DNA of 64,000 nt, taken from assembly GCA_030789695.1 (NCBI GenBank), contig CM061142.1, forward strand, positions 44,563,375-44,627,374, in the 5' to 3' direction. Under the pieces are notes generated by a model. It was given only the letters and a program-made list of their open reading frames with translations. It was not told where the DNA came from and did no database searches. The number at the start of each line of letters is the position of its first letter. Within the stretch, counting starts at the first letter, position 1. The stretch is from Scilla litardierei (Eukaryota > Streptophyta > Magnoliopsida > Asparagales > Asparagaceae). Positions 35,846 to 46,344 of this stretch are shown piece after piece. Made by a program: the position numbers and the translations under genes.

Positions 35846-36741
35846 CCTTCTTGGTAGGTTTGCTACCAGTAATGTTTTTGACACCACTTGTGGATGCACC
35901 AGAGGATGGCCTCACAAAATCTATAGTTACACCACTATAGGAGGTGCGAGATTTGGATGCATTTGCTTCCACATAACCAAGTCCAACACGATGTGTGGCC
36001 GGAAATTGGTTTGCAAGCAATTCATCCAATTTCCCTTTCCCTTTGTTAAATCTCTTAACTTGGGAGGAAATGAGCTCATGTTTCTCCTTAAGAGAAAAAA
36101 TATTGGTATCCAAGGAGGACACACGTGTTTTGAGCTCGTGCACTTGGGGTTTAAGAGAATTATTCTCAATACCCAATTGTGTGTTATGTGAAGCTAGATC
36201 AATACTATCTTTAGGATAAGTTTGATCTAGTTGAGATTTGAGGGAATTCACCTCATTTCTCAAGATGTCATTTTGAGAAACCAAAGTGGCTTTCTCAAGT
36301 GTAAGTGTATCAACAATGGTGTCATTGTTGATAATGTATGGCATGGATGATTTGCTAATATTAGATTTCTTTAAAATAGTATATCTAAGCATAATAGATT
36401 AATACTTAGAAAATAATTCTTCGTTAGCAATATGAAGTTCATCCATGGTTACCTCGGTTCATCGATGTCACTATCACTCTCTTCTGAGAGTGGATCTTCT
36501 CAGGCCATGAAACACATATGAGCACTCTCATCCTTTTCATCCTCGGATTCACTTGAGGAATCTCTACTTGAATCATCAAACGTCCCAACAAGTCCTTTCT
36601 TCTTATCCTTCTTGTATTTGTCAGACTTGTGGTATTTTGGAGCTTTTCACTTTTCTTTATTTCTAAGCATTGGGCAATCCTTCTTGATGTGCCCCAGCTT
36701 GTTACACTTAAAGCAAAGAGATGAAGTATTGTTAGTGGAAT
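35846..36741 (-). pseudogene. Copia D gag C-terminal half
   Basis: A zinc knuckle of the form CX2CX4HX4C (CFKCNKLGHIKKDC) reads from about 36715 to 36674. Acidic, serine-rich sequence with frame breaks follows. From 36392 down a long coiled-coil-like stretch (LRNEVNSLKSQLDQ, VHELKTRVSSLDTN) and a basic serine-rich tail (SGASTSGVKN) lead to the protease remnant. It is cut at 36741 by LARD2, and the upstream part is at 43018-43103. Confidence 0.75.
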
Positions 36742-37039
36742 TGATTCGGGTTCAATATTACATATTTAACCCCCCATTTAGCCCTATTTTGTGCTCATGT
36801 GATGCTACAGTGTTCTCTAATACGTACGTATTTTCTACACACTTATTTATTAGAGAAAACACACTATTTGAGCACAAAACAGCATTTAACGACGTATTTC
36901 TGCACTTATTATATTTTTCCTAGCTTGGTCTCGATCTCACGATTCCAACGACTATTTATTTGTATTTTTCTGAGATCTGTGCTAATTACTGTGTATTTTT
37001 GAATGCAGAATACACTTTAAATGAAGAAATACGTTTTAA

Positions 37040-37785
37040 ATACATTTGCACGCATCTTGGCGCGCCACGCGGCATCATCTTAACGTTTCCCCGCCAGATC
37101 GAGCGGCCCACAACTACGGACGACGCGGCGTTTTTGTGAGCGTTCGATTACGATCGAACGGCTCACAGGCCGCCTCACGAACGCGGATTCAGATCCTAAA
37201 GCGGCGACATGGCTCTATCATGACCGTCGATTGTCGATCCAATGGACGAGGCGATCCCCGCATTTGAGCTGGCAACGGAGAGACGTGGCCCCATCGTATC
37301 CGTTGATTTCAAATCCAACGGCAACGATCGATGGTACGCGAGCGGAGCGGAGCGCACGAACAGGTGCTACGTGGCATGATCATATGAGCTCTCCGCCGAA
37401 TCGAACGATCACCATTCACCCCGATTTGAAATCGGATGCCGCTGAGATTTCTCCGAGCGGGGCCACGTGGCATGCATCCGACGGACGTCGCTTCGATCGA
37501 ACGGACCTCATCAGTTCCAAAGCGAAGACGAGCGGGCGAAAGCGCAGCCGTTCGATCTCGCGATCGAACGGCCCAGCGGCGTTATGAGACAAGCCCCGCA
37601 GCGAGAAGCGGGTAACGGGCGTGGATCCGATAGGACGGGACGCGTGTCGTCACGTGGAGAGATCCCGCTTGGATCAACGGTGGAGAAATGATCCGATCAG
37701 GATCTGCGGTCCAGATCAAACGGGTGCGGTTTTGATGCGGGTTTTGAACCCGATAGCAACCCAAACCCGCAATCTCTTTATAAAA
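37040..37785 (+). promoter_or_regulatory. CpG-rich inverted repeats and TATA box in the LARD2 LTR
   Basis: Repeats of CGATCGAACGG and complements occur throughout. A clean example is CCGTTCGATC, loop TCGC, GATCGAACGG near 37548-37571; another is CGTTCGAT, loop TACG, ATCGAACG near 37138-37157. TATAAAA lies at 37779-37785. The block is far richer in CG than its surroundings. The same block is at 41326-42071 in the other LTR. Confidence 0.6.
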
Positions 37786-38215
37786 GGTATTTTAGGGTTT
37801 TTTGGGCGTATTTCAAGCAGATTGGGGCGTATTTTGGGCGTATTGGAGGCTCTAGAAGCCGTATTCTCCCCCTGAAAAATTCTGTAAAATTCCAGAGGCT
37901 ATTTTCTTATTTCCAGAGAGTTTTGATGTATTTTCAAGGATATTTGGTGATGAATTCTTAACTTAAACTCCTTAATTAGTGCTTTTTCTACCGTATTTTG
38001 CTATGATCTTGATGTATTTGGTTATAAAACTTGTTTATTCTGATATTATGAGTAGCTAGAACTTATTTGTGCATGGTGTGGAGTAGTTAGGGGATATTAT
38101 TCGTGTTTATTTGGTTGAAATTCCTTGTGCCTAATCGTTAAACGTCGCTAAAATTGTAATCGTTGTTCGTAAATCGACTTTTTTAGATTCCAAAAGAGTT
38201 AATTAAGTTGATGAT

Positions 38216-38440
38216 CGCCCCAAAAGGGCGAGCTTTGATCTCCCCAAAAGGGAGTTTCATACCGTAGTTTTGATCTCTCCAAAAGAGAGTTTCATATCGT
38301 ATTATAGCTTTAGCGACGATCTTTTTGAATATTTTGTTTGAACCCCCAAAAGGTCATCTTCCGATGAATTGCTCCCAAAAGGAGAATTCATTGAGTTATA
38401 TTGGGTATTTTCCGGTGAATTGCTCCCAAAAGGAGAATTC
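38216..38440 (+). ncRNA. Series of CAAAA-loop hairpins in the LARD2 LTR transcript
   Basis: Stem pairs around a constant CAAAA loop: CGCCC/GGGCG (38216-38230), CTCCC/GGGAG (38240-38254), CTCTC/GAGAG (38275-38289), then GAATT-G-CTCC/GGAGAATTC twice (38366-38389 and 38417-38440). A weaker one lies near 38342-38354. Stem sequences change on both sides together while the loop stays fixed. All lie downstream of TATA, so they would be in the RNA. A structural role is inferred. Confidence 0.5.
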
Positions 38441-38737
38441 ATTGCGTTATACCTATCAACCAAATTAATACGAATCGTTGACCCTAGCGAACCCATACCA
38501 TGTGCAAACTCTTTATAGATATTTTCTTACACGATTTTCTATGTTCACGTGTTCACATCACCATCACCGTCACCATTATTAAAGTGTTTAGTTTCTTTTC
38601 GTTGGCTTTCTATTTGATTTGAATTGTGGTTGCAACAGATTTCTTCCCGTGGATTCGACACCTGGACTCCCAGGTTTTACTACTTGTACGGACTCTTGTA
38701 CTTGAGAGAGAGCACCTTTTCGGTCCCACCAAGTTTT

Positions 38738-38755
38738 TGGCGCCGTTGCCGGGGA
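38738..38755 (+). other. LARD2 primer binding site (tRNA-Asp)
   Basis: TGGCGCCGTTGCCGGGGA is an exact complement of the 3' end of plant tRNA-Asp, six bases after the LTR end. Confidence 0.9.
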
Positions 38756-38864
38756 GGAATGGTTTGTGACTACGGTTTATTTCATTTAGAGGACCTTCGG
38801 TGAGATCTTTCCACTTTACTGTACATAAACTTTTTTTTATTTATTTTATTTTAATTTTTTTGAA

Positions 38865-39971
38865 ATGGAATATATGAACTTTTATTGCACGAATAATCTG
38901 TATGATGCAAGGTACGCTAATGCACACAAACATAGAATGGAAAAGCTCAAAATTGTTAATTTTAATCAAACTGACTGTGAAACTTTCTTTCAGGCCTGGA
39001 GGAGGTTCACAGACCTTATATCGAGCTATCCGCAGCATGGTTTCACAAATGAAGAGCTTATGGAGTTCTTCCTAGAAGGACTACAACCTCAGCTGCAGGA
39101 ATTATTGGGAAGCATGACGCCGACAGTGGCGTGGGAATACATGGAGTCTCTGCAAGAAAACGAAGAAACCGTAGAAGAGACTTCAGAGAGCGATTCAACG
39201 GAGCCTTCGAGCCTTGATCAAGAAGAGCAAAGCGTAGACGTACCTTTGCAATCCTTGAAAGAGGAAGCTTACCTGATTATTCAGACACAGGAGGCCACAT
39301 CCTATCAATTCCAGGAGAATTTCCTTGCTCGGAGTCGGCAAATTCAGAAATCCATTGAAGATCTTAATTTTATTGCCACTTGCGTAGAAGAAGGTAATGC
39401 TTTTGAAACTCAATTTAAAGAATCTAATACGAGTTCATCTTCTATTGCAGGAATACCGAGCGAGGACACGAATATAAATATCCACATGGCAGGAAGTGTG
39501 TGCAAAAGAGAGGACGAGCTAGCAATTTTGGATGAACGAGAGGAGGATACAGCTAGGGAAAAGGGTTTTGAGATTATCGCCATGGAGTCAGAACCATGCC
39601 CTCCTCCAGTTTTGTCCCAAAATCATTTATCCCTCTCCACAATGATCGAGCATCGTACAGGGATTAGTGCATATCTTTCAGGGAGTAGTCGTCAACTTAT
39701 TTTAATTTCTTTCACTTATTTTGATGACTACATTTGGAATAATTTTATTTCGAAGAATTTTAAACTAAAATGGATTGACGTGACTCATCTCTTGCAGGAT
39801 ATAGGTGGACATCTTATAGAGATGCTGGGAGTTACGTTGCTGGGATCCAGTTTAGTCGTTGGAGGAAGAATAATCGCCGAGGAGTGCAAGGAGCAAATTG
39901 AACAACTTCCTCCACCATCAAAGATTCGGGATCCGCCATTTGATCACGGTGTGTTCTTTCCAGTAGTGTAG
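38865..39971 (+). CDS. LARD2 ORF: Gag-like segment plus unknown conserved C-terminal domain
   Basis: An intact 368-residue frame starts at the first ATG after the primer site. Residues about 27-95 resemble the C-terminal half of Athila-like Gag: FQAWRRFTDLISSYPQHGF and MEFFLEGLQPQ align with the ITWERFKEMLLACPHHGF and FFYNGLIPS regions of element B gag. Residues 95-250 are acidic and low in complexity. The last 100 residues (ISFTYFDDYIWNNFI, then LLQDIGGHLIEML, EECKEQ, PVV end) match the decayed LARD1 ORF. There is no zinc knuckle and no enzyme motif. It may be a Gag-derived packaging or accessory protein; function is unknown. Confidence 0.7.
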   Translation: MEYMNFYCTNNLYDARYANAHKHRMEKLKIVNFNQTDCETFFQAWRRFTDLISSYPQHGFTNEELMEFFLEGLQPQLQELLGSMTPTVAWEYMESLQENEETVEETSESDSTEPSSLDQEEQSVDVPLQSLKEEAYLIIQTQEATSYQFQENFLARSRQIQKSIEDLNFIATCVEEGNAFETQFKESNTSSSSIAGIPSEDTNINIHMAGSVCKREDELAILDEREEDTAREKGFEIIAMESEPCPPPVLSQNHLSLSTMIEHRTGISAYLSGSSRQLILISFTYFDDYIWNNFISKNFKLKWIDVTHLLQDIGGHLIEMLGVTLLGSSLVVGGRIIAEECKEQIEQLPPPSKIRDPPFDHGVFFPVV

Positions 39972-41027
39972 TTTTTATATGCTTTCTAGGTTGCTTGCTT
40001 GAATAAACTCGTACCTCTTCCGACATTGAGGACAATGTCCATCTTTAGTTGGGGGGTGTGTATGAGACCTTAGGATTTTTTTTTGTTTTTTTTGAGAAGA
40101 ATAAATCACCAAATCTCATCTTTTAAAAACTCCTTCATATGCCTCGAATGCGGATGATTATACATTAATTGAGTTCTAAAAATTGTTTATGGCTTGATTA
40201 ATTATTTTTCCTTCATGGAATTGCCGTTAATATGCTATACCTGAAAATTTTCAATTTCCATGATTAGTATCTCGAAATGGTTCGAATATATTTCATGCAT
40301 GCTAATGTGATGAAAAAGCTTAAGTATACACGATTCATTAGAATAGTTTTCAAGTTGAAGAGGAATTTGGCCATGGTCGTTAATGTTTATGCTTGAAAAT
40401 ATGGGAGTTGAGTTGCTTACAAAGAAAAAAAGAAAAGAAAAGAAAAAAAAAATTTTGAAAGAAAAATGAATGAAAATGAATGATGAAAAATGAATGAATA
40501 AGTATGTCACTAACAAATAACTTGGTTGGCTCGAGTAGTACAGTCCGAGGGGTCCTTCTTGGCCTAATGCCCTATGATCGTCTGATTTGGGAGCCATTGA
40601 CCGGAAACTCACTCATTTGATGGAGCGATCCAAGTTATACTTTTTTCTGCGAATGTTGCTTGATGCGCGTTACGCGGAACGAATAAAAGAAAAGAATGGT
40701 GAATATACTAAGCAACTTCAATACCCATGTCTTGAATGATTATTTTGATAGGCCAATTCCTTGGAAACAAGAAAACTAGGATATAACGACGTGTTATACT
40801 TTCGCTTGCGCAAAACGATGCTTGCATGTTATTTATTCATATTAAATTAGAGAAAATATCGTGTGATTGATTTTGTTCATGGATGTGTATATTGATGGCC
40901 AAGACCATGTTGGAATGCGTATTATTGAACCATGCCATAAGCAATTCGAAAGAACTTATTGTTTTATTACTCATCCGTATTTATCGCTCTTTTTGCTAGA
41001 GACTAGCAAATCGCTAGTTGGGGGGTG
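39972..41027 (+). other. LARD2 3' non-coding region with two polypurine tracts
   Basis: The palindrome GACATTGAGGACAATGTC (40022-40039) is followed by TTTAGTTGGGGGGTGTG (40044-40060). About 960 bases on, the terminal tract TAGTTGGGGGGTGTG (41015-41029) meets the 3' LTR. Just before it two overlapping hairpins compete for CTAGC: TTTGCTAG/CTAGCAAA (40992-41010) and CTAGC/GCTAG (41003-41017). No gene is seen between. Element B has the same layout. Confidence 0.65.
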
Positions 41028-43017
41028 TGATTCGGGTTCAATATTACATATTTAACCCCCCATTTAGCCCTATTTTGTGCTCATGTGATGCTACAGTGTT
41101 CTCTAATACGTACGTATTTTCTACACACTTATTTATTAGAGAAAACACACTATTTGAGCACAAAACAGCATTTAACGACGTATTTCTGCACTTATTATAT
41201 TTTTCCTAGCTTGGTCTCGATCTCACGATTCCAACGACTATTTATTTGTATTTTTCTGAGATCTGTGCTAATTACTGTGTATTTTTGAATGCAGAATACA
41301 CTTTAAATGAAGAAATACGTTTTAAATACATTTGCACGCATCTTGGCGCGCCACGCGGCATCATCTTAACGTTTCCCCGCCAGATCGAGCGGCCCACAAC
41401 TACGGACGACGCGGCGTTTTTGTGAGCGTTCGATTACGATCGAACGGCTCACAGGCCGCCTCACGAACGCGGATTCAGATCCTAAAGCGGCGACATGGCT
41501 CTATCATGACCGTCGATTGTCGATCCAATGGACGAGGCGATCCCCGCATTTGAGCTGGCAACGGAGAGACGTGGCCCCATCGTATCCGTTGATTTCAAAT
41601 CCAACGGCAACGATCGATGGTACGCGAGCGGAGCGGAGCGCACGAACAGGTGCTACGTGGCATGATCATATGAGCTCTCCGCCGAATCGAACGATCACCA
41701 TTCACCCCGATTTGAAATCGGATGCCGCTGAGATTTCTCCGAGCGGGGCCACGTGGCATGCATCCGACGGACGTCGCTTCGATCGAACGGACCTCATCAG
41801 TTCCAAAGCGAAGACGAGCGGGCGAAAGCGCAGCCGTTCGATCTCGCGATCGAACGGCCCAGCGGCGTTATGAGACGAGCCCCGCAGCGAGAAGCGGGTA
41901 ACGGGCGTGGATCCGATAGGACGAGACGCGTGTCGTCACGTGGAGAGATCCCGCTTGGATCAACGGTGGAGAAATGATCCGATCAGGATCTGCGGTCCAG
42001 ATCAAACGGGTGCGGTTTTGATGCGGGTTTTGAACCCGATAGCAACCCAAACCCGCAATCTCTTTATAAAAGGTATTTTAGGGGTTTTTGGGCGTATTTC
42101 AAGCAGATTGGGGCGTATTTTGGGCGTATTGGAGGCTCTAGAAGCCGTATTCTCCCCCTGAAAAATTCTGTAAAATTCCAGAGGCTATTTTCTTATTTCC
42201 AGAGAGTTTTGATGTATTTTCAAGGATATTTGGTGATGAATTTTTAACTTAAACTCCTTAATTAGTGCTTTTTCTACCATATTTTGCTATGATCTTGATG
42301 TATTTGGTTATAAAACTTGTTTATTATGATATTATGAGTAGCTAGAATTTATTTGTGCATGGTGTGGAGTAGTTAGGGGATATTATTCGTGTTTATTTGG
42401 TTGAAATTCCTTGTGCCTAATCGTTAAACGTCGCTAAAATTGTAATCGTTGTTCGTAAATCGACTTTTTTAGATTCCAAAAGAGTTAATTAAGTTGATGA
42501 TCGCCCCAAAAGGGCGAGCTTTGATCTCCCCAAAAGGGAGTTTCATACCGTAGTTTTGATCTCTCCAAAAGAGAGTTTCATATCGTATTATAGCTTTAGC
42601 GACGATCTTTTTGAATATTTTGTTTGAACCCCCAAAAGGGCATCTTCCGATGAATTGCTCCCAAAAGGAGAATTCATTGAGTTATATTGGGTATTTTCCG
42701 GTGAATTGCTCCCAAAAGGAGAATTCATTGCGTTATACCTATTAACCAAATTAATACGAATCGTTGACCCTAGCGAACCCATACCATGTGCAAACTCTTT
42801 ATAGATATTTTCTTACACGATTTTCTATGTTCACGTGTTCACATCACCATCACCGTCACCATTATTAAAGTGTTTAGTTTCTTTTCGTTGGCTTTCTATT
42901 TGATTTGAACTGTGGTTGCAATAGATTTCTTCCCGTGGATTCGACACCTGGACTCCCAGGTTTTACTACTTGTACGGACTCTTGCACTTGAGAGAGAGCA
43001 CCTTTTCGGTCCCACCA
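41028..43017 (+). repeat. LARD2 3' LTR
   Basis: 1,990 bp, same ends and length as the 5' LTR at a constant offset of 4,286. It differs at about a dozen positions. TATAAAA is at 42065-42071 and the hairpin series at 42502-42726. Confidence 0.95.
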
Positions 43018-43103
43018 GGAATCAAATTTAATTTTGGAAGGAAATTTACCTTTGCGAAAGAAGCGTTGGAACTTCTTAGTCATTTGTGCCATTTCTTCCA
43101 AGT
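43018..43103 (-). pseudogene. Copia D gag fragment upstream of LARD2
   Basis: On minus it encodes EEMAQMTKKFQRFFRKGKF, the segment just before the zinc knuckle. It joins 36741 once LARD2 and one GGAAT copy are removed. At 43103/43104 it abuts LTR sequence of element B, with no copia 5' LTR in between. Confidence 0.8.
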
Positions 43104-44683
43104 CCTGCCTTTAAAGGGCTGGAGCTAGAGAAACTGAAGCCCAACGACAGTCGCCTGCAAGAGGATTGACAGTCGACTGTAATATTGTATAGTCGCCTGT
43201 CATTTTTGTATCAGTTGCTTGATTTTTCGGATGCTTGAGGGAGCAAAAACAGTCGACTTACTGTTAATTTGACATTTCTGCAGCAGGCGCCTGAAGCACA
43301 AAAGACAGTCGCCTGTGGATCACACAGGCGACCGTAATATTCAAGACAGTCGCCCGTCTTCAGTTGGAAGCTATGATGCCCACCAACCAGGTGACTGTCT
43401 GACCAATGACAATCGCCTGTCATCAGTCGACTGGCGTTTGTTCAGCAGTCGACTGATCGGGGGTTTTCGCCTAAATTCTGGGTTGCGAGAAACCTGTTTT
43501 TCTTAACCCGATTTCTCTCCAGTCGCTGTGGGCCATTGGATGATATTTTGGAGGGATGAGATGATACCCTTAGGGGTATAAAACACTACTATTCAGATGT
43601 AATAAATATAGATCTTAATCTTTTACTATTTTAGGTCATCTTCTTCCTTAAAAAGGAGATTAGGGTTTTGGAGAGTTTTAAGTTTCCTGATCTCGTTTTT
43701 GCTGTTGTTGAGATTGATTGATGATTAAGGAAGCTAGTATTTGGTGACAAATCTCCACCTCTCTTACTCTTATACATTTGCTTTCATTTATTTTATTGAA
43801 CTATGTCTATTTCTATGAATGCTTATTCTATTCTTGATATGTTAGGCTGAATTCATTGTGTGGGTGTTTTGGATTGATGTAGGATGTTTTTATTGTCTTG
43901 CTAATGTTAATTTCCAGCACCCTTTGTTAATCCATGTTGTTGGGTGAAATAAGCTTATAATTAATTGGATTTGATACTATCCATGGAGGAGCTGCAGAAC
44001 GGTGGTGCTTCATAATTGTTGCCCCTATATATCCAATGTGTATTACATATCTTGAAATGAATGCAAGACCCTTCAATCCATTGTTCATAGTTTAGAAGTT
44101 TAATTCACCTAATAACCCAAATTATTAATTGGGTTGTAACCCGTTTATCGAATCGTCCATTACCCGAAATGGACCGCAGAACGGCGGTTGTGTGATGCGC
44201 AACACAACCTATATGCACTACCCCCACATACATTGAAATGGGTGTGGGAGTGATTCATGAGCTTTAATTATCAGAAGAACCTAATTAGCAATTACCTTTG
44301 GTGCACCCCAGATGTGCTTAATTGATTTATTTCCTGATCCTCATACCTTGACATGGATGAGCGATCGAGTTATCATGGAATTAACATTTAGCAGATCAAT
44401 TGAGTAATCCTACCGATATCCTTAACACCCGCACTCTCTCTCCCTTGCATCCAAATCTTAGGACATTACCCTAACTCTATGCTACTTAGATAAATTATCT
44501 ATACAAACAATCATTCACCCTCAAAGGGTGGTTAGAACCCTCAGCCATTCTTTACGTGCTCTGACTATTTGTGTGAATTTGCAGATTAGTTCCGTCTCTG
44601 CGAATACAATCCCGTACTCACCGGGTATATTATTTGCCGACCTCGTACACTTGCGAGTATCACCTTTCAGGTCTATTCAAGCA
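43104..44683 (+). repeat. Element B 5' LTR, start missing
   Basis: From 43104 it matches the 3' LTR from about 51634 on; the first 310 or so bases are missing. It ends TATTCAAGCA at 44683, before the primer site. TATAAAA is at 43577-43583. The part after 43600 (leader, with blocks containing AGAACGGCGG and GCAGAACGGTGG) is only present here, because the 3' LTR is cut. Confidence 0.8.
43148..43583 (+). promoter_or_regulatory. Palindrome array and TATA box in the element B 5' LTR
   Basis: CAGTCGCCTG, CAGTCGACTG, CAGGCGCCTG and CAGGCGACC-type sites occur from 43148 to 43455, with TATAAAA at 43577-43583. The consensus CAGNCGNCTG is the same as in the copia LTRs at 9318 and 14921, although this is a gypsy-type element. 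Confidence 0.6.
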
Positions 44684-44686
44684 AAT

Positions 44687-44704
44687 TGGCGCCGTTGCCG
44701 GGGA
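44687..44704 (+). other. Element B primer binding site (tRNA-Asp)
   Basis: TGGCGCCGTTGCCGGGGA, three bases after the LTR end, identical to the LARD2 site. Confidence 0.9.
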
Positions 44705-44882
44705 CGGCGTATCTTCATTTCACACTTTGGTTTTTGTCGTGAAAATTTGGTGAGATCTTTCCATTCTATTGTTTATATTCATTGTGGATATCCGAGTTTG
44801 TTTTTAAATTTATATAATCATCAACACTATAAAAATTAGGTTAATCTTGGAAAGTTTTGGCGTGAGCTCAATTGTCTAGTTT

Positions 44883-45845
44883 ATGTGGTTAAGGACTGCT
44901 CGAACACATAGACTAGTAAGAAACATAGACATGGTCGATAACGATACCAACACCAATGGTAATGACAACACTAATCATAGTGAGGACGATCACTCTCAAC
45001 ATGAGGGTGATCGAAGTTTGAGATATGTGTTGAGACCGAGTAGGTCTGCTACCGGCCAATGCATTGTGCTTCTCGTCGATACGAATTCCTTTAGCCCAAG
45101 ACCTGGGATATTTCAAATTCTCCCCACTTTTCATGATGTAGAGAAGGAGAACCCTTATTTACATATAAAGGATTTCGAAGATGTCTGCCTCACATGTTCT
45201 GATGGGAAGGCTAGCAATGAAACCATTTTTCTTAAACTGTTTCCTTTTTCTTTAAAGGATAAAGCTAAAAATTGGTTTAATGATATACCTCCTCGTTCTA
45301 TTGACTCGTGGTTGGCAAGGCAAGCTGAATTTCTAAAAAAGTTCTTTCCCTTGCACAGGACTCAAGGATTAAAGCGGCAGATGGTAAACTTTTCTCAGAA
45401 GCCAAATAAAAGCTTTGATATCACTTGGGAAAGGTTCAAGGAGATGCTACTAGCATGTCCACACCATGGATTTGATGACTACCATCTCATCGGTTTCTTT
45501 TACAATGGACTCATCCCATCCATGAAACAATTCGTGGAAATGATGTGCAATAGGGAATTCCTGGATAAGACACCGGAGGAGGCATGTGATTATTTAGAAT
45601 CCATGGCTGAGCATGCACGAAGTTGGGAGGCGACTCCCGAATCTGAGAGAAGAGAATTACCTCAACCTTTGGCCTGTGGAGGTCTTCTTACATTGACCCA
45701 AGAAGAAGCCTTATAAGCAAGAATGGAGGCCCTTATTTGCAAGAGACTTGAAGGGTTGCAGTTGAAAGGAGTGAAGGCTGTGACAGTTGGTAATGAATGA
45801 CTATGTAGCCTTTGTAGTAGCGCGAACCATGGCATTAATCAATGT
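44883..45845 (+). pseudogene. Element B gag
   Basis: An open frame from 44883 (likely start MVDNDT at 44931) to 45716 holds the retrotrans_gag domain: FHDVEKENPYLHIKDFEDVC, LFPFSLKDKAKNWFNDIP, MVNFSQKPNKSFDITWERF and CPHHGFDDYHLIGFFYNGL. A TAA at 45714-45716 sits where CAA is likely. The frame continues to a second stop, then a zinc knuckle CSLCSSANHGINQC (45804-45845). It would form the particle and bind RNA, but the stops cut off the RNA-binding part. A glutamine- and asparagine-rich stretch follows to about 46340, with no clear gene. Confidence 0.85.
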
Positions 45846-46344
45846 CCTAACCTACATCTAGCGAAGGAAGTACTTCAAGACCCCCACACAAGTGAATTAT
45901 GTGGCGAATTCCAACCAATGGCAAGGATACAACAATTCCAACAATCAAGGCCCGAGTTGGAGGAGTAGTCCGAATTTGAACTGAGGCCCCCAAAGACAAC
46001 AACAAGCTCAACCATCGTATCATCCACCATCCTTCAACAACAACAACAATCAACAAGGCGTCCAAAGGAGGAGGGATGAAATAAATGAGCCCCAAAAGCA
46101 ATCTTTGAGTGATGCGTTGCAACAATTCATCCAAATGCAAACGATGCAAAATCAAGCCAATTTTCAACAATGGCAACAACTACAACAAACCCAAGTTCAA
46201 CACCAACAACAATTTCAGTAACTCAACGAGAACATGGCAAAGCTTGCGGCAACTCTAGAGAAGTGCAAGCTTCCAGCACAACCACTCTCCAACCTCAACA
46301 TGAATTCGTCATCGGGAGGATCCAACGTTAAATCTTGTTAAGCG

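Larger units (their letters stand above)
36742..38731 (+). repeat. LARD2 5' LTR
   Basis: 1,990 bp, TGATTCGGGT to GTCCCACCA. A CpG-rich block (37040-37720) with inverted repeats is followed by TATAAAA at 37779-37785. A hairpin series lies at 38216-38440 in the transcribed part. The short open frames here are repeated in the other LTR and are not supported as genes. Confidence 0.95.
36742..43017 (+). mobile_element. LARD2: complete young non-autonomous LTR element
   Basis: 6,276 bp with two 1,990-bp LTRs, exact duplication GGAAT on both sides (36737-36741, 43018-43022), a tRNA-Asp primer site, one intact ORF and a polypurine tract. It has no protease, RT, RNase H or integrase, so it must depend on another element. 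I see about a dozen differences between the LTRs (near 99.4% identity), which means a recent insertion. It lies in the gag of copia D next to the zinc knuckle. Confidence 0.95.
14152..43103 (-). mobile_element. Copia D: Sirevirus-like element split by three insertions
   Basis: On minus the pieces are gag (43103-43018, then 36741-35846), protease/integrase (35845-34310), RT-RNase H (34346-32939), promoter-like spacer, 3' ORF (32009-31386), 3' non-coding segments (31385-31131, 26897-26493, 16306-15966) and the 3' LTR (15965-14152). Removing gypsy A, the Helitron and LARD2, two of which have exact target duplications, rejoins these pieces in one order and orientation. The 5' LTR and gag start are missing: at 43103/43104 gag joins the LTR of element B directly. 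Confidence 0.8.

Noticed and set aside
37231..37587. 118-codon frame with an identical copy at 41517-41873
   Set aside because: The duplicates are the two LTRs of LARD2, and the frame reflects the CpG-rich block.
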